A stretch of DNA of 64,000 nt from Argentina anserina (GCF_933775445.1 NC_065877.1:24180001-24244000); one strand, 5' to 3'. Counted from the first letter of the stretch, positions 25,276 to 40,175 are shown. The notes: generated by a model not told the origin, from the sequence alone. A program made the numbers and translations.

Positions 25276-27567
25276 TGAGACGACCCGTCCCAAAAATAAC
25301 CTAATTATACGTTAAAAACTAAATTAAAACCGACAAACCGAAATCTAATCTAAAATAATTGTGACTGCACCCAAACCTTGTTTGGGCTGCCTATGAGGGA
25401 TCAAGTCATTTGTAGTTCAACTGTACAGTCATTAATGATTTGACTACAATCATATACAATCACGACGACTAATAATCGTCTAATCCGAGAATTGACCATC
25501 ATTGACCAAATCAAAACAAAAACACGATAGAGATCGAATATGCAATATCGATCAATACTCATGATTATTCTTATGTTCAAAAATTAGAGACATAGTAATT
25601 AAACAAAATTACTATGGACACCCAAGAGATATACCAATGTCCCTTCATTTCAATTCCTACACACACTTGCATACTTTCAATCATGTACTTAACTCATTAT
25701 AACAATACCGTAAACAAGAACCCATAATCATGTTTCTTGATCATGGTTCCAATCACAGAAATATTACTTGGTCCAAAGCCATAATTCTTGTTCACACTTG
25801 TATACAACAGTACACTGAATTACATATCAATCCCTTAATAAAAGGAACTTTAATCAACACCAAATGCATTCATATATACCAAATCCCATCTCTGCAGATT
25901 TCTTTCCTTCGATAAATGATTGTAAAAGGTGCACTCAATTGCTAAGGCCACCCATTACAGTACTAGCATGATTCCAAATGAAGCTAGATCTCCATATTAT
26001 GCTCATGTGTTCACACAATAACAACATTTGCTGTATACTTCATCACCTTTAACGTTTTTGGAATTGCATGATTAATAATTGATCACCATTCAACTAATCA
26101 ACTAACAACATAATAACTATAAGCTCCATATCCCAATTCACTGACTATGTCAACTTAATAGAATGAATAACCAGAAGAAATTCCAATTTCACGAATCAAC
26201 CATACATATATATATACAGCATCATCTTCAAATCTCTTGATGTTCAACAGACACACCACCAAGAGAACCCACTCCCAGACTAACTGTGTAGGCAATGATC
26301 CATCACCTCACCCCGAGTATATCAATTTAACTCGACAAACATTAACTAACTCAATTCCCACAGCTCAATAAAGAACTGAAATCAACTCAGGATATTCAAG
26401 AAATTTTCACCGATTCCTATATTTCCAGGTAATTGGAATTAACCAACTTTACAGAGCATAAACACTTCCACTGTTTCCCATTTACTAGAGACAAAATCAT
26501 AGCAACACTACAATGAAACCAGGCTTTGAATTCTAAAGCTGAAATCTACCTTTGATTTCCAAAACGGTGAGGCCTCATTGAAGAGCTCAGTAAGGCAGAA
26601 TGCAGCAGCATGCAGCCGTGATCAACTCAGTCCAAGAAGCTCCCTAATCAACTTGAAGCTTCACACAACATGCCAAGGAGGCCGGAATTGATCCGAGAGA
26701 GCCCTCGGTACCAAAGAACGGCGATGAACAGTACGAACCATGAAGAACAGAGCAACTCAGATATCAATTTCGTCAAAACTCAATCAAATCCGAATGTAGA
26801 ACACGAAGAGGAGGTGAAGATTGATACCAGAAACGAGCCAACGGAGGCTATAGACGCCGGGAAAATGCTGAAACGTCGCCGGAGTCATGCAGGAGCTGTC
26901 GGCCTTTCTTTCTTCGTTTCCCTCAACTCCGTTGGAGATGGAAAGATCCGTCGACGCAGGAAGGAAGGCGACGAGGAGGCGAACACGTCAGGGCTAGTGC
27001 GTCGGCCGGAGCTGTGGTAACGGCGGAGATCGCCCTTGGTCGTCACACAATCATGGAGGAACATAAAGAAGTAGTCGAGCTCAGTGGAGTTCTGATCGGC
27101 GGGACAGTGGGATGGTCAGAGTCAATTGGTGGTGGTGGTTTGGCTGATCGGTGGCTGGAGGATGGCCTTCCGGCATCGGCAGATGAAGGAGAGAGAGAGC
27201 TCGGGTAAGAAGAAGAGAAGAAGAAAGAAAAGAAAAGGGAAAGAAAAAGGGTGCGGCTGAGGGGGGGGGTGGGAAAATATAATAGATTTGTGGAATTACC
27301 AATATGCCCTTGTGAATACATAAAAACAAATTTCGATTCTTAAACTTCGGTTGTTAACAACTTTCACATACCATAACCAATTTAAACGTGTCGTGTGTCC
27401 ACGAATTCGTATCGACGAGCTCTACGACTTTTGCGAATGAAGTTTTCTCGAAAAACTTACGCATCAAAAAGTCAACTTTTAGAATCGTCACACTTAATAC
27501 GACTCTCGTTCCGAGTAGAAGATTAAACTAATATCGCCACAAATCGTAAAAGATTCGGATCGTAACA
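25276..27567 (-). mobile_element. Solo LTR (family A), 2.29 kb
   Basis: The segment starts TGAGACGACCC and ends GGATCGTAACA, an imperfect inverted TG..CA terminus. It is flanked by an exact 5-bp target duplication ATTGA (25271-25275 and 27568-27572). Minus orientation is set by alignment with the second copy of the family at 27924. There are no gag-pol sequences or second LTR, so it is a solo LTR left by recombination. The length and the TGTTACGATCC start suggest a Ty3/gypsy LTR. Open frames inside it (for example 26670-27020) are not recognisable genes. Confidence 0.85.
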
Positions 27568-27923
27568 ATTGACCCCTTGTGAAGGATGATGTTAAATGCT
27601 CATCGGATCATTTGCCAAAATTAGATATGGGCACATGGATTGTTACTGTCCTACATGTATTAGCGGGGTTTTAAACATTTGAAAATAGGATTTGAATTTT
27701 GTAATGAAGTCATGTATATGCAAAATGAATGAAATGTTTTTAGTTTCCTTCATAAAAAAAATTGGTTTATAGTAAGTCGCTAAAAAAGATAAGCAAACTA
27801 TTACAAATATCTTAACGACCTCATAAAGTCTACGGAGTGAGGAACTCTAAGATTACAAAAGATCATTAGAGACTGTAGAATTTTCCAATGAATACAAAAC
27901 TAGAAACACAATCATGTTCTTAA

Positions 27924-30900
27924 TGATACGACCCGAATCTTATTCACTTCTTGGCGGTTTTACCCTTATTTTTTACTCGAATCAAGAGTCATTTTAAGTG
28001 TAACGATTCTAAAAATTGACTTTTCGATGCGTAAGTTTTTCGAAAAAACTTCTTTCATGAGAGTTGTAGAGGTCATCGATACGACTTCGTAAAGATGCAA
28101 CACGCCCAAATCGGAGTTCGTATGAAAAAGTTATGAATCAAAACGAGTATTTGGGTATTTTTTTAAAATAGTATAAATATGGGGTTAATAAGGGTGAAAA
28201 TCAGAAAATTTGAAAATTCGAATTTCTCTTTCACGATACTGATCATCACCGAAACCAATAAAATTCTTCTCCAACAATCACCATTGTCCGACCACCAATT
28301 GGGGCGCCACCGGTCCCATTCAAACCACCTCGCCATTCTCTGTCATTTGGGACAAGTCTCGATGCCCACCGATTTTCGAGCACGACGCTGCAACGGCTGT
28401 AAGGAATCGGTAGAAAGTCATTGTTGTAGGCGGCATTTCCGGTGACTCCGGAGCTTAGGGCTGCTGCAAACCAGCGTTATGCTTCCCTCTAGGTTCATTT
28501 CGACTCGAGTTGGGTTGTGTTTTGGCCAGCATCGTGAAATTGATTTCGATACACTGTTCCGAAATCCCTCAACGTTTTCCGGCCACGTCCTGGCTAATTC
28601 AGACTTTTCTGTATGTATTAAAGATGTTTGTTTTCGTGTGATCTACAATTTTCATGTTAGAATCGAGTGATTTTGGAGAGGTTGGGGAGTAGCGGCACGT
28701 GTGGCCTACACGTAGCCTTTCTAGCAGCGCGTGCAGTAGTTTTTAGAGCAATGAGTTGTTCCATCGAGTAACATTCGTCGATACGAACACAACAATATAT
28801 AATATGAGAGCGTGGGGAGTTTTCTAAGTTGAGGTTTACGATTTTGTGATCAATTTTGAATATGAATTGGTGTTTATATATTATTCAGTGATTCATGATG
28901 ACGTACAGACGCATCACTTGACGAGGATCCTCACACCGGCTGCTACTAGCTATTAATTGTGAGTGGACCTTGTTTTAGATATAAATGCATGCGATTCTGT
29001 TTTTAGAAACTATCGGTTTATTTCTTTTGCTTTGGTTTGTCGTTGGATTTGTGATATGTCTTGTCAGAATTGATATAAGTGTGGTGTGCTTGTGATGTGG
29101 TTGTGATATGAGTTGTCAGAAAAAGAGATGGGTTTTATATTGATAAATGTTGGTTGTTGTGTGATCGTCCGTGTTGTGATATATGTTATTTCAATTAGTC
29201 GGATTGGTTGGTTCCAGCATTGAGTATATATTGTTTAGCTATATATTTTCGAGTGATACTTGAGGTGATGTTTGATGATTGCTCGATTACTCAACATCAA
29301 TATTTAACCATGTAAGCATCGTTAGTAGTATAAAACAAGAGGGTATCGTTCACAAACCGGGGATCCAGCCAGGGCTTAGGATCACAACACTTAACACGAA
29401 TTCATAAAGATATAAAAAGTTGATATAGGTTTCGAATTGAGTTGTAAAAACAGTAAATAAAAGCTAAGCTAATATATACATGTGATCAACCAACCAACAC
29501 ATAAACAATAACTAAACAACTCACATAAAGAAATCGAAACAAGTTCTATATCTATCTTGAGAATCATGCCGAGACTAGTCCATGAACAACTAAGGTTGGA
29601 TCATGCAATTTAAGTTCCAAATCAGTAACCTATATGCATAGACACTTACACATTCAAGTCTTGCCACTCGGCTTCATTGAAATCTAACATGTTCATCTTA
29701 CCATACAATCTCAAAGCCATGCATATCGAATTCGTCAAGTATGTCACCTACTTAACCCCCAATCATGCAATTTCGAAAATCATATAGAAAAGAATAAACA
29801 TGTTCATAGCATAAGTCTTTAATCCAACAACCTAAATATCATGCTACAATCATATACATAACACTTAGGAATCGAAAGTGATCAAGAACAAGACTCGGCA
29901 GAAACCAAAAACAGAAAATCTATAAAACCAAAACATAAGTTCGAATCTTTATATAAATTGAATCAAGTAGGTATTTCATAGACAATATTGAAGCATGATT
30001 ACACTACACAAATCGCAAGCTCATCCAAGAACAAGAAAAACCAAAACCGAATTGAAACAAAGAGAGAATCATGGTTACACTTTATCAATCAATCGATTCT
30101 ACAAGGTGTAGCCAAGACTTCTAGGGGAATGGAACCTCTTCTCAATCGTGTTTCAAGGCTATAGATGAAGGTGGAGAATGGTGGAATCGGTTTTAGGATT
30201 TATTAGAAGGGTGAGGGATTAATTTGGTAGAGCTAGGCTTGTGCTTGTGTGCAAGGTTGATGATGATTTGAATGGGAAGGCCGAGCCTCTATATATAGGA
30301 GTCTAGGAAGCCCTCTTGCCGTCCCTTAAGGAGATAGAAACCAATTGGGAAACTGAAATCTTCTTTGTTATGGATTTTGATTCATGTACTCCAAATCCAA
30401 CTTGATGTAGGAAACTAAGTCTAATAGGGAGACCACATAAGGGCTGCACGGCATCTCTCTTGGTCCAACTAGGAATAGCTAGGCCGGCCTCTTCTTCTCC
30501 TTCTTCAACTCGAATATGATTTCCTTGTCTCACTAGGAATACATCACGACATCACTACTGCCTTTCCAAATATGATTTGTCTTTCCTGAAAAGAAATTGA
30601 CGATTAAGGAATAGAAAAGAATAAAAATAGGAAAGTAGAGTCCCAGTCGAGTAAGGAATCCTAGCTCAATAAGGAGTTCTAACACTTAGCACAATTTCAT
30701 CATCAATTCATCTAAATTCGGCATAGCTCTCCTTAGAACATAGAAATGACAAATATGAACATAAAACAACTAAATAAGAAGTAACAAAGCATGCGAATAT
30801 GGTATATATACATTAAGAACGTCACACTTTGTGCTCCTATCAATGTTATGGAGTTATTTTAGGAGATATTGAGACACTAAAAAGAAGGGGATGACCTAGT

Positions 30901-32063
30901 GGTCTCACCAGGATAAGAACCTAGAAGAGATGGGATGAACTAGCATATTTATTGATTTATTTTCATACGGTTGAGAACCATATCTTGTGATATCCCTTTT
31001 TCTGTATGGGAGGCGATGTGGTATAGCCGACGATACCACGACAACCCAATACTGTCTCCGTTAGCGCGACGTGACGGTTTGGGAGTTTGAGAGTTTGAGA
31101 GTATTATTATTACCCGAGGGGCATACTATATGACATGATGATATTATTTTAACTAGCGAAGCTAGTCCTTTTACTATAACCAGAAGAGAGGGGATGTACT
31201 GGCAGTGTACTGATGTTATTTAGAGTAAGATACCATAAGAGAGAGATGAACCAACAGTGTTGCAGATGCTACTAGGTCGTTAGTAGAGAGGTGATGTATT
31301 AATGGACCTCAGATATATACTCAGAGATTGAGGGGATGTACATGACACTTGTATGGTGTTTTGTAGTCTTGTATTGGTTTGTGAGTGACGGGCATGTGCA
31401 TGAGTTTCGATGTTGTTATATTATTGTGTTGACTACTTATTCTGAGATCGAGAGTGGTAATTATTAGTCCTTGCCTGATCTCATATTTACTAGTGGTTTT
31501 TAAAAAGAAATCATTTGAAGAAATATTTGAAATGTTATTTATAAATTTAAATCGTATGCTGGTATTACTGTATTAAATTAGGGAAACATTACGTCATTTT
31601 CATTCTTATTTCATCTATAAGTTGACTTTTTGTTTTTGTCCACTCACTCTAATGTGTTTTCTTCTAAATGTTCCCCCTAGACCCTTAAGTTTTTCTAATT
31701 CTCAGTCCGCAGATTGTACTATAGTAGGAGTTAAAGCAGGATTTCCCTTTCCGCTGCCATAGTTCTATAGTAGGTTGTGATCAACTTACTTATATTACTA
31801 TTAAACTCTTTTTCACTAGACTATTTTGAGAATCTTAGAGTTTGTAGTTGTGATATTCTAAGTTGCATGGTAAATTCTGATTGTTGGTTTGATTGTGGAT
31901 ATGAGTTTTTATGGGGAGTAAGATGGCTCCAGGTGTTCAGGTTGGACCATATATGTTAGAAGTGTTGTTAAACTGTAGGTAGGGTTGGCTACTTTCAAGT
32001 GAGACTTGGTCCATGCATGACTTACCCTAGATATTAGGTTAATATTTTGGGCGAGTCATGTCA
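27924..32063 (+). mobile_element. Second solo LTR of family A, split by a nested insertion
   Basis: It starts TGATACGACCCGAATCTT and ends GGGCGAGTCATGTCA. The first 200 bp match the complement of 27380-27560, and the last 30 bp match the complement of 25276-25310, showing the same LTR family in opposite orientation. The flanking pentamers are cttaa (27919-27923) and attaa (32064-32068), 4 of 5 identical. Removing the nested 1570-bp element and its duplicate leaves about 2565 bp, close to the first copy. Confidence 0.8.
29273..30842 (-). mobile_element. Solo LTR (family B), 1.57 kb, nested in the family A LTR
   Basis: The element starts TGATGATTGCTCG and ends GTGCTCCTATCA. It is bounded by an exact ATGTT target duplication (29268-29272 and 30843-30847). 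On the minus strand it begins TGATAGGAGCACAAAGTG, which looks like a retrotransposon LTR start. No internal coding region or second LTR exists, so it is probably a solo LTR. It inserted after the surrounding LTR. Confidence 0.8.
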
Positions 32064-32244
32064 ATTAATCTTTAATATCTGGAAATTATCTTTAGAAGTG
32101 GTAAATTGAGTTGTAGCCATATAGAATCGGAGAAATGTGTCTTATATAACAAGTCTCGTGCATGCGACAACATTGGAGAAAACCAATCTATGCATGTATA
32201 TCTAATTACTAAGTTAGTAACTAGATGTCCATATTCGACAACCT

Positions 32245-33860
32245 TGTAACAGCCCAAAATTTTAATACGTATATATTTATTTATTTATATTTTTGTGTGT
32301 ATTTTTACTACTAATGTATTTATTTTGTTCAATTGTTATATATTTTTATTATTTGAATTAAGTCAAAGAGTTTAGACCAATAACCATATTGACCCAAGCC
32401 CAAAATAGTTTTTAAAGAAAAATGCCTTTGTCGTAGAAGACCATAAGAATGTCGTATTTTTCTCCATCATCACCGTAGTCTTATTGTTCCCTTCTCATCC
32501 TCGTCGTCTCCTTCTTCTCTACTTTCTTCACCGGCTTCTCCCTTAGATATTTTCTGGTGTGAATCCATGTCTACCACCTTATAAACCAGCAACAATCGTT
32601 GACTGATTTGTTAACCACCATAGACAAAGCAGGAGGTGTCAAATTCTTGGTGATCAAGTCTTTAGCAGGAGAATTGTGTAAGTTATGTAAGTTATCTTCA
32701 TCTTCTGATAATCGTAGAATCTTCTATGGATAGGATTTAGATTGGAATATTCGATTTTGCTTCTATAAACTTGGAGACCACGTTTTACCCCTCTTTCCAG
32801 ACCCTATAAATAGATTGATCTTTCTGGGTTTTCCATATAGTTTCCTTAAGTCATTGAGAGAGAGAAAGAGATAACATAACTTATGGTTGTAGGAGCATAG
32901 GTAGAAGAACTCAGGTTTGTACCTTTTATTGTTGTGATCAATTGTTTATTCTATAACTTTTTTTGTTACAACTAGGGTCTAAAAGACCCAAACAAAGGGA
33001 AAGAAAAAACTAAATGATGAAACAGTTGCCAGCTTTTCTAGCTTTGGACACATAACAAAGATCATCAAGATAGGAAGAAGCAACATGAATGGATGGGTCT
33101 TGAAAAGTAATCAAACCAAGTTTGTGGTTGATGTTTAATCTATAACTTGGTTCCCACTGTTTGTTTTGTTATGATTTGAGAAATATGTTTACAGAAGAAA
33201 GAATATGTATTTGTGGTTAGTTCAATTGTATTGTAGTTCTTATTTTGATACTTTGGGTTTGTCCAAGTTTAATTTGGTTCCCACTTGTTTTGTCCATTGT
33301 TTGAACAAGGTTTGTTATGCTCAGCTGTGTTTTCTTTCACTTTAAAGTTAGGCAATGTCAAAACAATTTTACTTTTAATCAAAATCTGTTACTTTTCTTG
33401 CTAATCTCTGATTTTGAAAGATCATAAGTAAATATAGTCTTGGTTGTATTCAACTATATGAACTATATGAAGTAGATAAAAATGCATTCATTTAGTTATT
33501 AAAGTTGAATTTGATATGTTTTATTTATAGAGGATTTGTCTTTTACTTGACTGTTATGCTCACCCATTTAAACTATTGTGCAAGTGAGAAACAAGATACC
33601 TAAAGTTGAAATTCTATCAAAAATAAGTTATTGTATATTATGTGTGTTGTTTTACTTTCATATAATAAGACTTGGACTTTAAGTTCCCCACTTTGTAATG
33701 TTTGTACTACTATCTTATGTAATAAAAAATAAATTTTAATTTTGTGTTTATGCGTTCTCAATTTCAATTTCTTTTATGTTCTATTATAAAAATTCATTCT
33801 GTAATGGAATATGAGTTACACCTCAAAAACAATTTTTATTAAGAAAATCGAGGTGTGACA
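32245..33860 (+). mobile_element. Solo LTR (family C), 1.62 kb
   Basis: It starts TGTAACAGCCCAAAATTTT and ends ATCGAGGTGTGACA, a classic plant Ty3/gypsy LTR terminus. The 5-bp target duplication AACCT is exact (32240-32244 and 33861-33865). There is no internal region. It begins only 177 bp after the end of the second family A LTR. Confidence 0.85.
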
Positions 33861-33865
33861 AACCT

Positions 33866-36800
33866 ATGCCTTCCAGTTCTCTAGAAATTAAACAAAAATA
33901 AAGTATTTTATTATATAACAATAGATGTGGATTTATTATAAGAAATTTATCTTCTAAATGAAAATGATTGGTCGTAGCTTAGGTTTATTAACGTTTCAAA
34001 CCATAAAAAATAATGAGAAAAGAATGTTATCAGGTTATGAGTATCCATACTTTAGTTGTTGTTCTAGAGCTTATTTTTTAGGCTTGTAAAATAAGAACAA
34101 TGTCAATGACTGTAAAATGCGTAAAGTCACAGTTTTGTTGTTCGACGAATATAATACAACGTTATAATACTCTATATACAATTCAAGCATTGTGGTAGTG
34201 AGGAAAATCTGTATGCCATCTTCAGTAATTTAAATGATTGCATATGTTTTTTAAAAGTGAATGTTGTTATTTTAATAAAAAATATTTTGCAGCTGATATT
34301 AAGTACTGAAAGTTTTGGAGAAATAAGTAATAACTAAATTTATATAGTTATATGTAAATATTCTTCTCTTAGCATCATTCATCTTCTAATTCTATCTACT
34401 CATTGGGTTTTCATTTCTTCTCTAGGATTTCATCGTTGGATTTTGATTTTTTTTTCATCTCTAATTTTGATTGATCCATGATTAGGCAGTGATATACTTG
34501 ATAATTGTTCATTTGTGTTTTATGGTTTTGTTATCTAGTTTGATTTCATTGGCTGCTGAATTTTGTTTCTTCATTTGAATTATGCCTTTTGTGATTTTTG
34601 CAACTAGGTTAGCTGAGTCAGTTGTAAATGACTCCTTATGGGATTGGGTTTGGATTTTTGAATAACTATTTTCCATCTATGTTGGAGTTTGTCGACTTTT
34701 TAAAAGTTAAGTGCAAGTTCAAATTATGTATCAATTTCTTTGCTATGTTAGAATCATAATTGGTGAATTGGCTAGGTTTTTATCATAGAAGATTGTTTCT
34801 CATAGATTTTGTATAATTGAGGAGTTTATGGTGAAGTTGGTGATTTACAATGTGGGTTTGATCGATTTTGTTGAAATTTTGGTGCTTTTTTACCTCTATG
34901 TTTTATAATTTGGATTTATGATAATATGTAATTGGGAATAGTAATGTGAAGCTATTTGCCACTCCACATAGGTTTCTTAGTCTGATTAGGAAAACTTATT
35001 TTGGTAAGGTTGACTTCTGCATATATTTGATTTTTAGTTGTTAAGTTAATTATGGTTTCTTTTGAATGTTTTTATATCGTACCATATATTCTACTATCAA
35101 TTGTCTATGATTGATTTGATCCATGTTTCATGCCTTAGAAAGAGACCTGACTTTCTTTGGCTTCATCTCTCTATGTACAACATTATTGTGGACTAAGCAA
35201 GGTGATCATTTAGATCATATTCTTGATATACACAGGTCTGATATTGCACATAGGTATGTGCTTGTGTCATTTGTGTGGTATTCATAGCGATAGTGTATTT
35301 ACTCCTTTTACAATCTTAGATTGTTACTTGCTGCATGATCATCTTATTGAGATAAGTTTGTTTATGCAGACGTTCGTGTGAGAGCCTACAACTAAGAGAA
35401 GTTGGTTGTTTAATGAGTTCTAGAATACAGTTTAATATAATCAAGTTAGCTAAGTTGGCTAGTGAAGATATCTCATGAGAGACTCTACTTGAGAAAGTTG
35501 TATTGTAAACATCATTCATAGTGAAAGGTTGTGTGGACTATGTTAAAGTCCCGCATTGGTTTTTACTAGATTTGGTTTCCATTCTCTTTGTGTGATTGAA
35601 ATTTGTGTATTGTGTATAACTCCTACTCTCCTATACTTTTTATAATGCTGAATTAGGTGTTAGTGATTTGGAGTATGATGAAAAATGGTGGTTGTTTTAG
35701 AAAGCATGGCAAGGCTTCTAGACTTTTGCTTGTGAGTATCACTACCCTCTTCACCCATTTTGTTTATGGATGACTATCGAATGAGCAATATAATATTGTT
35801 TTTGTTGCAACTATTGGTATTTAGTGTTTTTCAATTCATTGATTATGCTAGCCAACTAGAGTAATGTGAATTTACTGTTTTCTTTTCATTATAATCATTT
35901 GGTTAAGCAAATATGATATTTGTTGATTAAGCAAATATGATATCTAGCATTGCTATCTTAGTCTTTATATATCTAGCAATGCTATTCTAGATTCGTTTAG
36001 CAAATATGAGATCTGTTAGTTCAAGATTATGTTGTTATCTAAAATTGTCTATGATCTTTGTTTTCTCCTCGTGAGATTAGGTAGCAGTATTTCTTTGTTC
36101 ACATTTAGCTAGTATTGTACAAGATTATGTGTGCTAGTGTCATTCTTACTCTAGTTAGAATTCCTTATTTCGATCTTCTTAAGGATTATAAATTTTTACA
36201 TAATTTCTTCATTCATTTAACAATAATATGAGAATGGAAGCTAAAAAAGAAAAGTATAAGAAGCAAAATGGTATGAAAAAAATATGATAGAAGCAAATGA
36301 GACCATGAGCATTGAAGAGGATAATGCTAGTCTCAGTGGAATATGAGGAAGTTTACAATGATAGTTTGAAAAGAAAAAACAGTTTCTTCTACTTTAACGG
36401 TTACACCGCACTCAAAAAATTGAAATTATAGTGAAGGAAAGAATTACTATGACGTTATCTTAAATGACTTATTTAATAAAAAAATGACATCTAGTCATCT
36501 AGTATGGTTCTAACATCGAATAAAAATACAAATGTGACGGTTAATAAAAATTATGAAGAGATGATGACAATACCTAATTTAGAAGAAGATCTTCATTAGA
36601 CAACAATTGAGGTGTTTGCCAACAATTCAACAAAGTATCAAATATTGAAGATGCTTCCAATTGAGAAGAAAAACGGATTTAAAGTCAATGCCATGAGGTT
36701 TTTGAATTTATATGCTTTTGTTGTTATGTTTGATATGTTATCATTTTTTCTTAAAACATTCAACATTTTAATATTATGAAAGTAATTACGAGGCAATCTT

Positions 36801-39800
36801 AATTGTGACGGAGACTTCAATTGTTGCATTTTTGGAATTATTTGGTGACACAAAATTTTCATGCTTAGCAATTTGGTTAAACGAAAATAATTGCAATTAA
36901 CTAAATTGAATAATGTTAAAAATAAATATGTTTACAAATTCCATGATTAAATCACTTTCATCAAAGAAATTATCCAAACAAGTCATTTTAATAATTCACC
37001 CACCTAAGTCCCTTCATTTTAATATCTCATCACCTTTTTTTTAGAAGAATATCCCATCACCTTATAATCCCTTCATTTTGAAATTCCTTAGAATCTCCAA
37101 ATGGACCAAACCCATTTCCCAAACACTACCTTAATGTCTTATACATAGATTTAGTATTTCTCTATTTAATCGATCTTTTATTTTAATATTGCTTCATAAA
37201 AAACAGAAACATCACTTGATAACTACTAAGATTGACAAAAAAAAAAGATTAACCAAACTTCAAATCAGTATGCATAGCTAGATTTATAGTTGTATATGTA
37301 AAATAATGTGTAGTTGCATTGTGATATGCACATGAGTAATAATAAAGAATACAACAAACTTGGCAACAATAAGAAAATTAGAAAACAATAATGATGATTA
37401 ATTATAAACTTAAAGTGAGCCAAGTTTGAAAGATTGAAAATGAGATCGTGAATAAAATAATTAAAAATAGCATTGTCATACTACTTAGTTTCACATTCAA
37501 TTTTGGTCTTGTATACTAGTTGAAAAGATGACAATCCACAATCAAATAAATTTACTTGATTATGTAATGCGTATTGAAGAATCAAAAAAGGATGAGAAGT
37601 CTAGTGAACAATGTCTTGCACTTAACACTCTAAACATGTTGCTCTATAGACATTGATTGATCTTAAGATAGTTTAAAATATAATCCATTTAGCTTTATTA
37701 CATATTCATCAATAATATGGTGTCATTTGTATATGTACTAGGATGATACCATATGTCTCAGATGGTAACCCAATAGAAGAGAGCATTTATATGATTAGAT
37801 GTGAGATATTATGACCATTTGATTACATCTAGGGTTTTATGACATCCAAGGTCATTCCCATAACACCTTGTTTCAATTCTTGGTTATGTTAAACGTAAAT
37901 ATGAAAAATGTAATTTGTGTCAAAACTGTAAGTAAGACCCTTATAATACCAAATTGGTCCAAAATGGCTCTGCAATTCCAAGATGGTGATGGCTTCAACG
38001 TTAGGGGCTTGGCTAGCAAGTATATGTGCAGTAGATCTCAATTCATCAACATAATATGGTTGAAAAATGTTAAGACATCCCCTCTAGTCCTCTACAACAA
38101 TTGGGAGACTGCAAAACTTGCGGTGATATCATCGAGGGAAGGTGACATGTCTAAGTAACATTGGTGAACATCAATGGTCAACATTATAGGGTTATAGCTT
38201 CTTTATGTAAATACAATAGCATTTAATGACGCTTATCAAAAATAAATCTTATATTCCAAAACATTCTTTTGTAAGTTTGTACTTTTCAACTCCACTAAAG
38301 AAAATCATGGCAGTCGTACAAGGTTAATCTAGATAAGTTTGAAGAATAATTTACATCGCTACTCGATCATTGACTATGATAATAACTAGACTACTAGAGA
38401 ATGATGCGAAAAAACAGCTCGTAAAAGGATAATGAGAAAATACTACAAAATTTTAAAAGACAAACAATAACAATCAAAATCCTAAACGTAAATAATTAAA
38501 AATGAAAAAATTCAATACAATTAAAAAAAATTAAATAGAACTTTGAGTCTTTATGTTTGTCCTAACTGTTTTTTTGTTCTTTTTGAGCTATAGACTTAGT
38601 TAGTTTATCCTTTCACTTGACTAAGCAATGAATATCTTTGAATAGTCATCATATGAGAGAACAAACTAGTATAAACTAAAGTAACATATAAAATGGGAGA
38701 ATTAGACAAACTCTTGATGCACTAGACTACCCACAGCCAAGGACTAAAATGTCGGATATTGAATGTATGAAAATAGAAATTTCAAGAAATATTGATATGG
38801 CTAAAAGTTCGACATAAGTTTAGATTATATTTATATTAATATGAACTTAGGACATATCCCTATTTATAGCATAGGTGGAAACAAATATTTGGTTTTATAT
38901 GGCTTACCAAGGTTTGAATCCCCAATTTTCTCCTTAATTTTATTTTGAGATTCCCGAATTGGGCCCATATATATTGATCTATGTCCACATCAGATTTCAA
39001 GTATATCGCCAAAAAATATTAAATGTTTCCTCTATTATATATTGTGATATTTCACAAATTTCCAACGATAAGTTGTTGGTATGTGAAGATAATATCGTGG
39101 TCCCGAAAATTTGAAAATTTCGCTGCCATTTCTGTAAAATAGTCAATTTTGCAGAATTGCAATCCTTAATCACAAGGCACTTGTCTGAAGGCCGATTACC
39201 TAACTCCGTCATGTGTCCACCCAAGCAGGCAAGATTTGTGCCCATCAAAATGTTGGCGAGTAAAAACCGCTCTGAGGTGCCCTAACCGTTCTTCCATTTG
39301 ATTACCCAAGAGAGAGCTCAATTGAGATAAGAGACATTCGTAGATAGCAAGCCTCCAAAAGACCAACCCTTGCTTCATAACCGGATGCCAAAACTGCTAA
39401 GAAGAGTAAGCCTAACTGGAGATAACTAAATAAGCTTGAGCACCGTCGTAGAGACCCAATATCCAAAATCGCTGCCTAGCCACTCTACTGGAATCACATC
39501 ACTTGAATTCACTTCTCTATTCCAGACAACGCAAAACTATACTACTTTTCACGAAATGGCTGCTACTCTTGACGACAAGCCTACGACACCAAAAGGCTTC
39601 AAAAAACACGTGGGGACAATGTCGCCACAACCTCTAGGTGGAGGAATTCTATATCTCGTACGTGGAGCTTCAGTAAAACGAAAGCTATCAAGAACACTTT
39701 AATAAGAGTATTGCTGTCTTGTCAAGTTTCTAATAAATAAATTCACTTTTATTGTGGTGTTATTAGCTCATCTTTTATTGTTATAAGCCTCATAAGGTCC

Positions 39801-40165
39801 ACCCGTTGTGGTATTCTCATATTTTAGATGATTCGGGTTTCTTATTTTACCATAAAAGAATTACATAATTATTTTATACCAAGAGTCTCTTGGTTTTTTC
39901 AATCCTAATTTCCACACATAAATTGGTTTTAAACTCATTTCACGTGTATACCTATAGTTATTTGCATGTGAGGGGGCGTGTAGGAGAATATAGATCTTAC
40001 ATCATTAATATGACAAATAAAATGCAACTTATTAGTATGCGAAATGGTTCAATATCTCAATTAATGAAGATACACTTAAAAAATTGACACTTTACTGCAA
40101 AATCATACTGGCGGAATTGAGTGATAGTAAGAGGTAAAGTTGTGTGATAGAAATGAAGTCTTAGA
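33866..40165. other. Gene-poor region, 6.3 kb
   Basis: AT-rich DNA without a protein I recognise. Frames at 37868-38158 (+), 38997-39378 (-) and 39436-39702 (+) stay open for 60-96 codons, but their translations match no family known to me and no coherent splice structure links them. At 35541 the phrase tgttaaagtcccgcattgg resembles the start of some short plant LTRs or TRIMs, but no matching end was found. Old transposon debris is the most likely content. Confidence 0.4.
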
Positions 40166-40175
40166 GACTCGAGTG

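Noticed and set aside
26670..27320. Overlapping open frames of 60-116 codons on both strands
   Set aside because: They lie wholly inside the solo LTR at 25276-27567, and the translations are low-complexity and unlike any protein I know.
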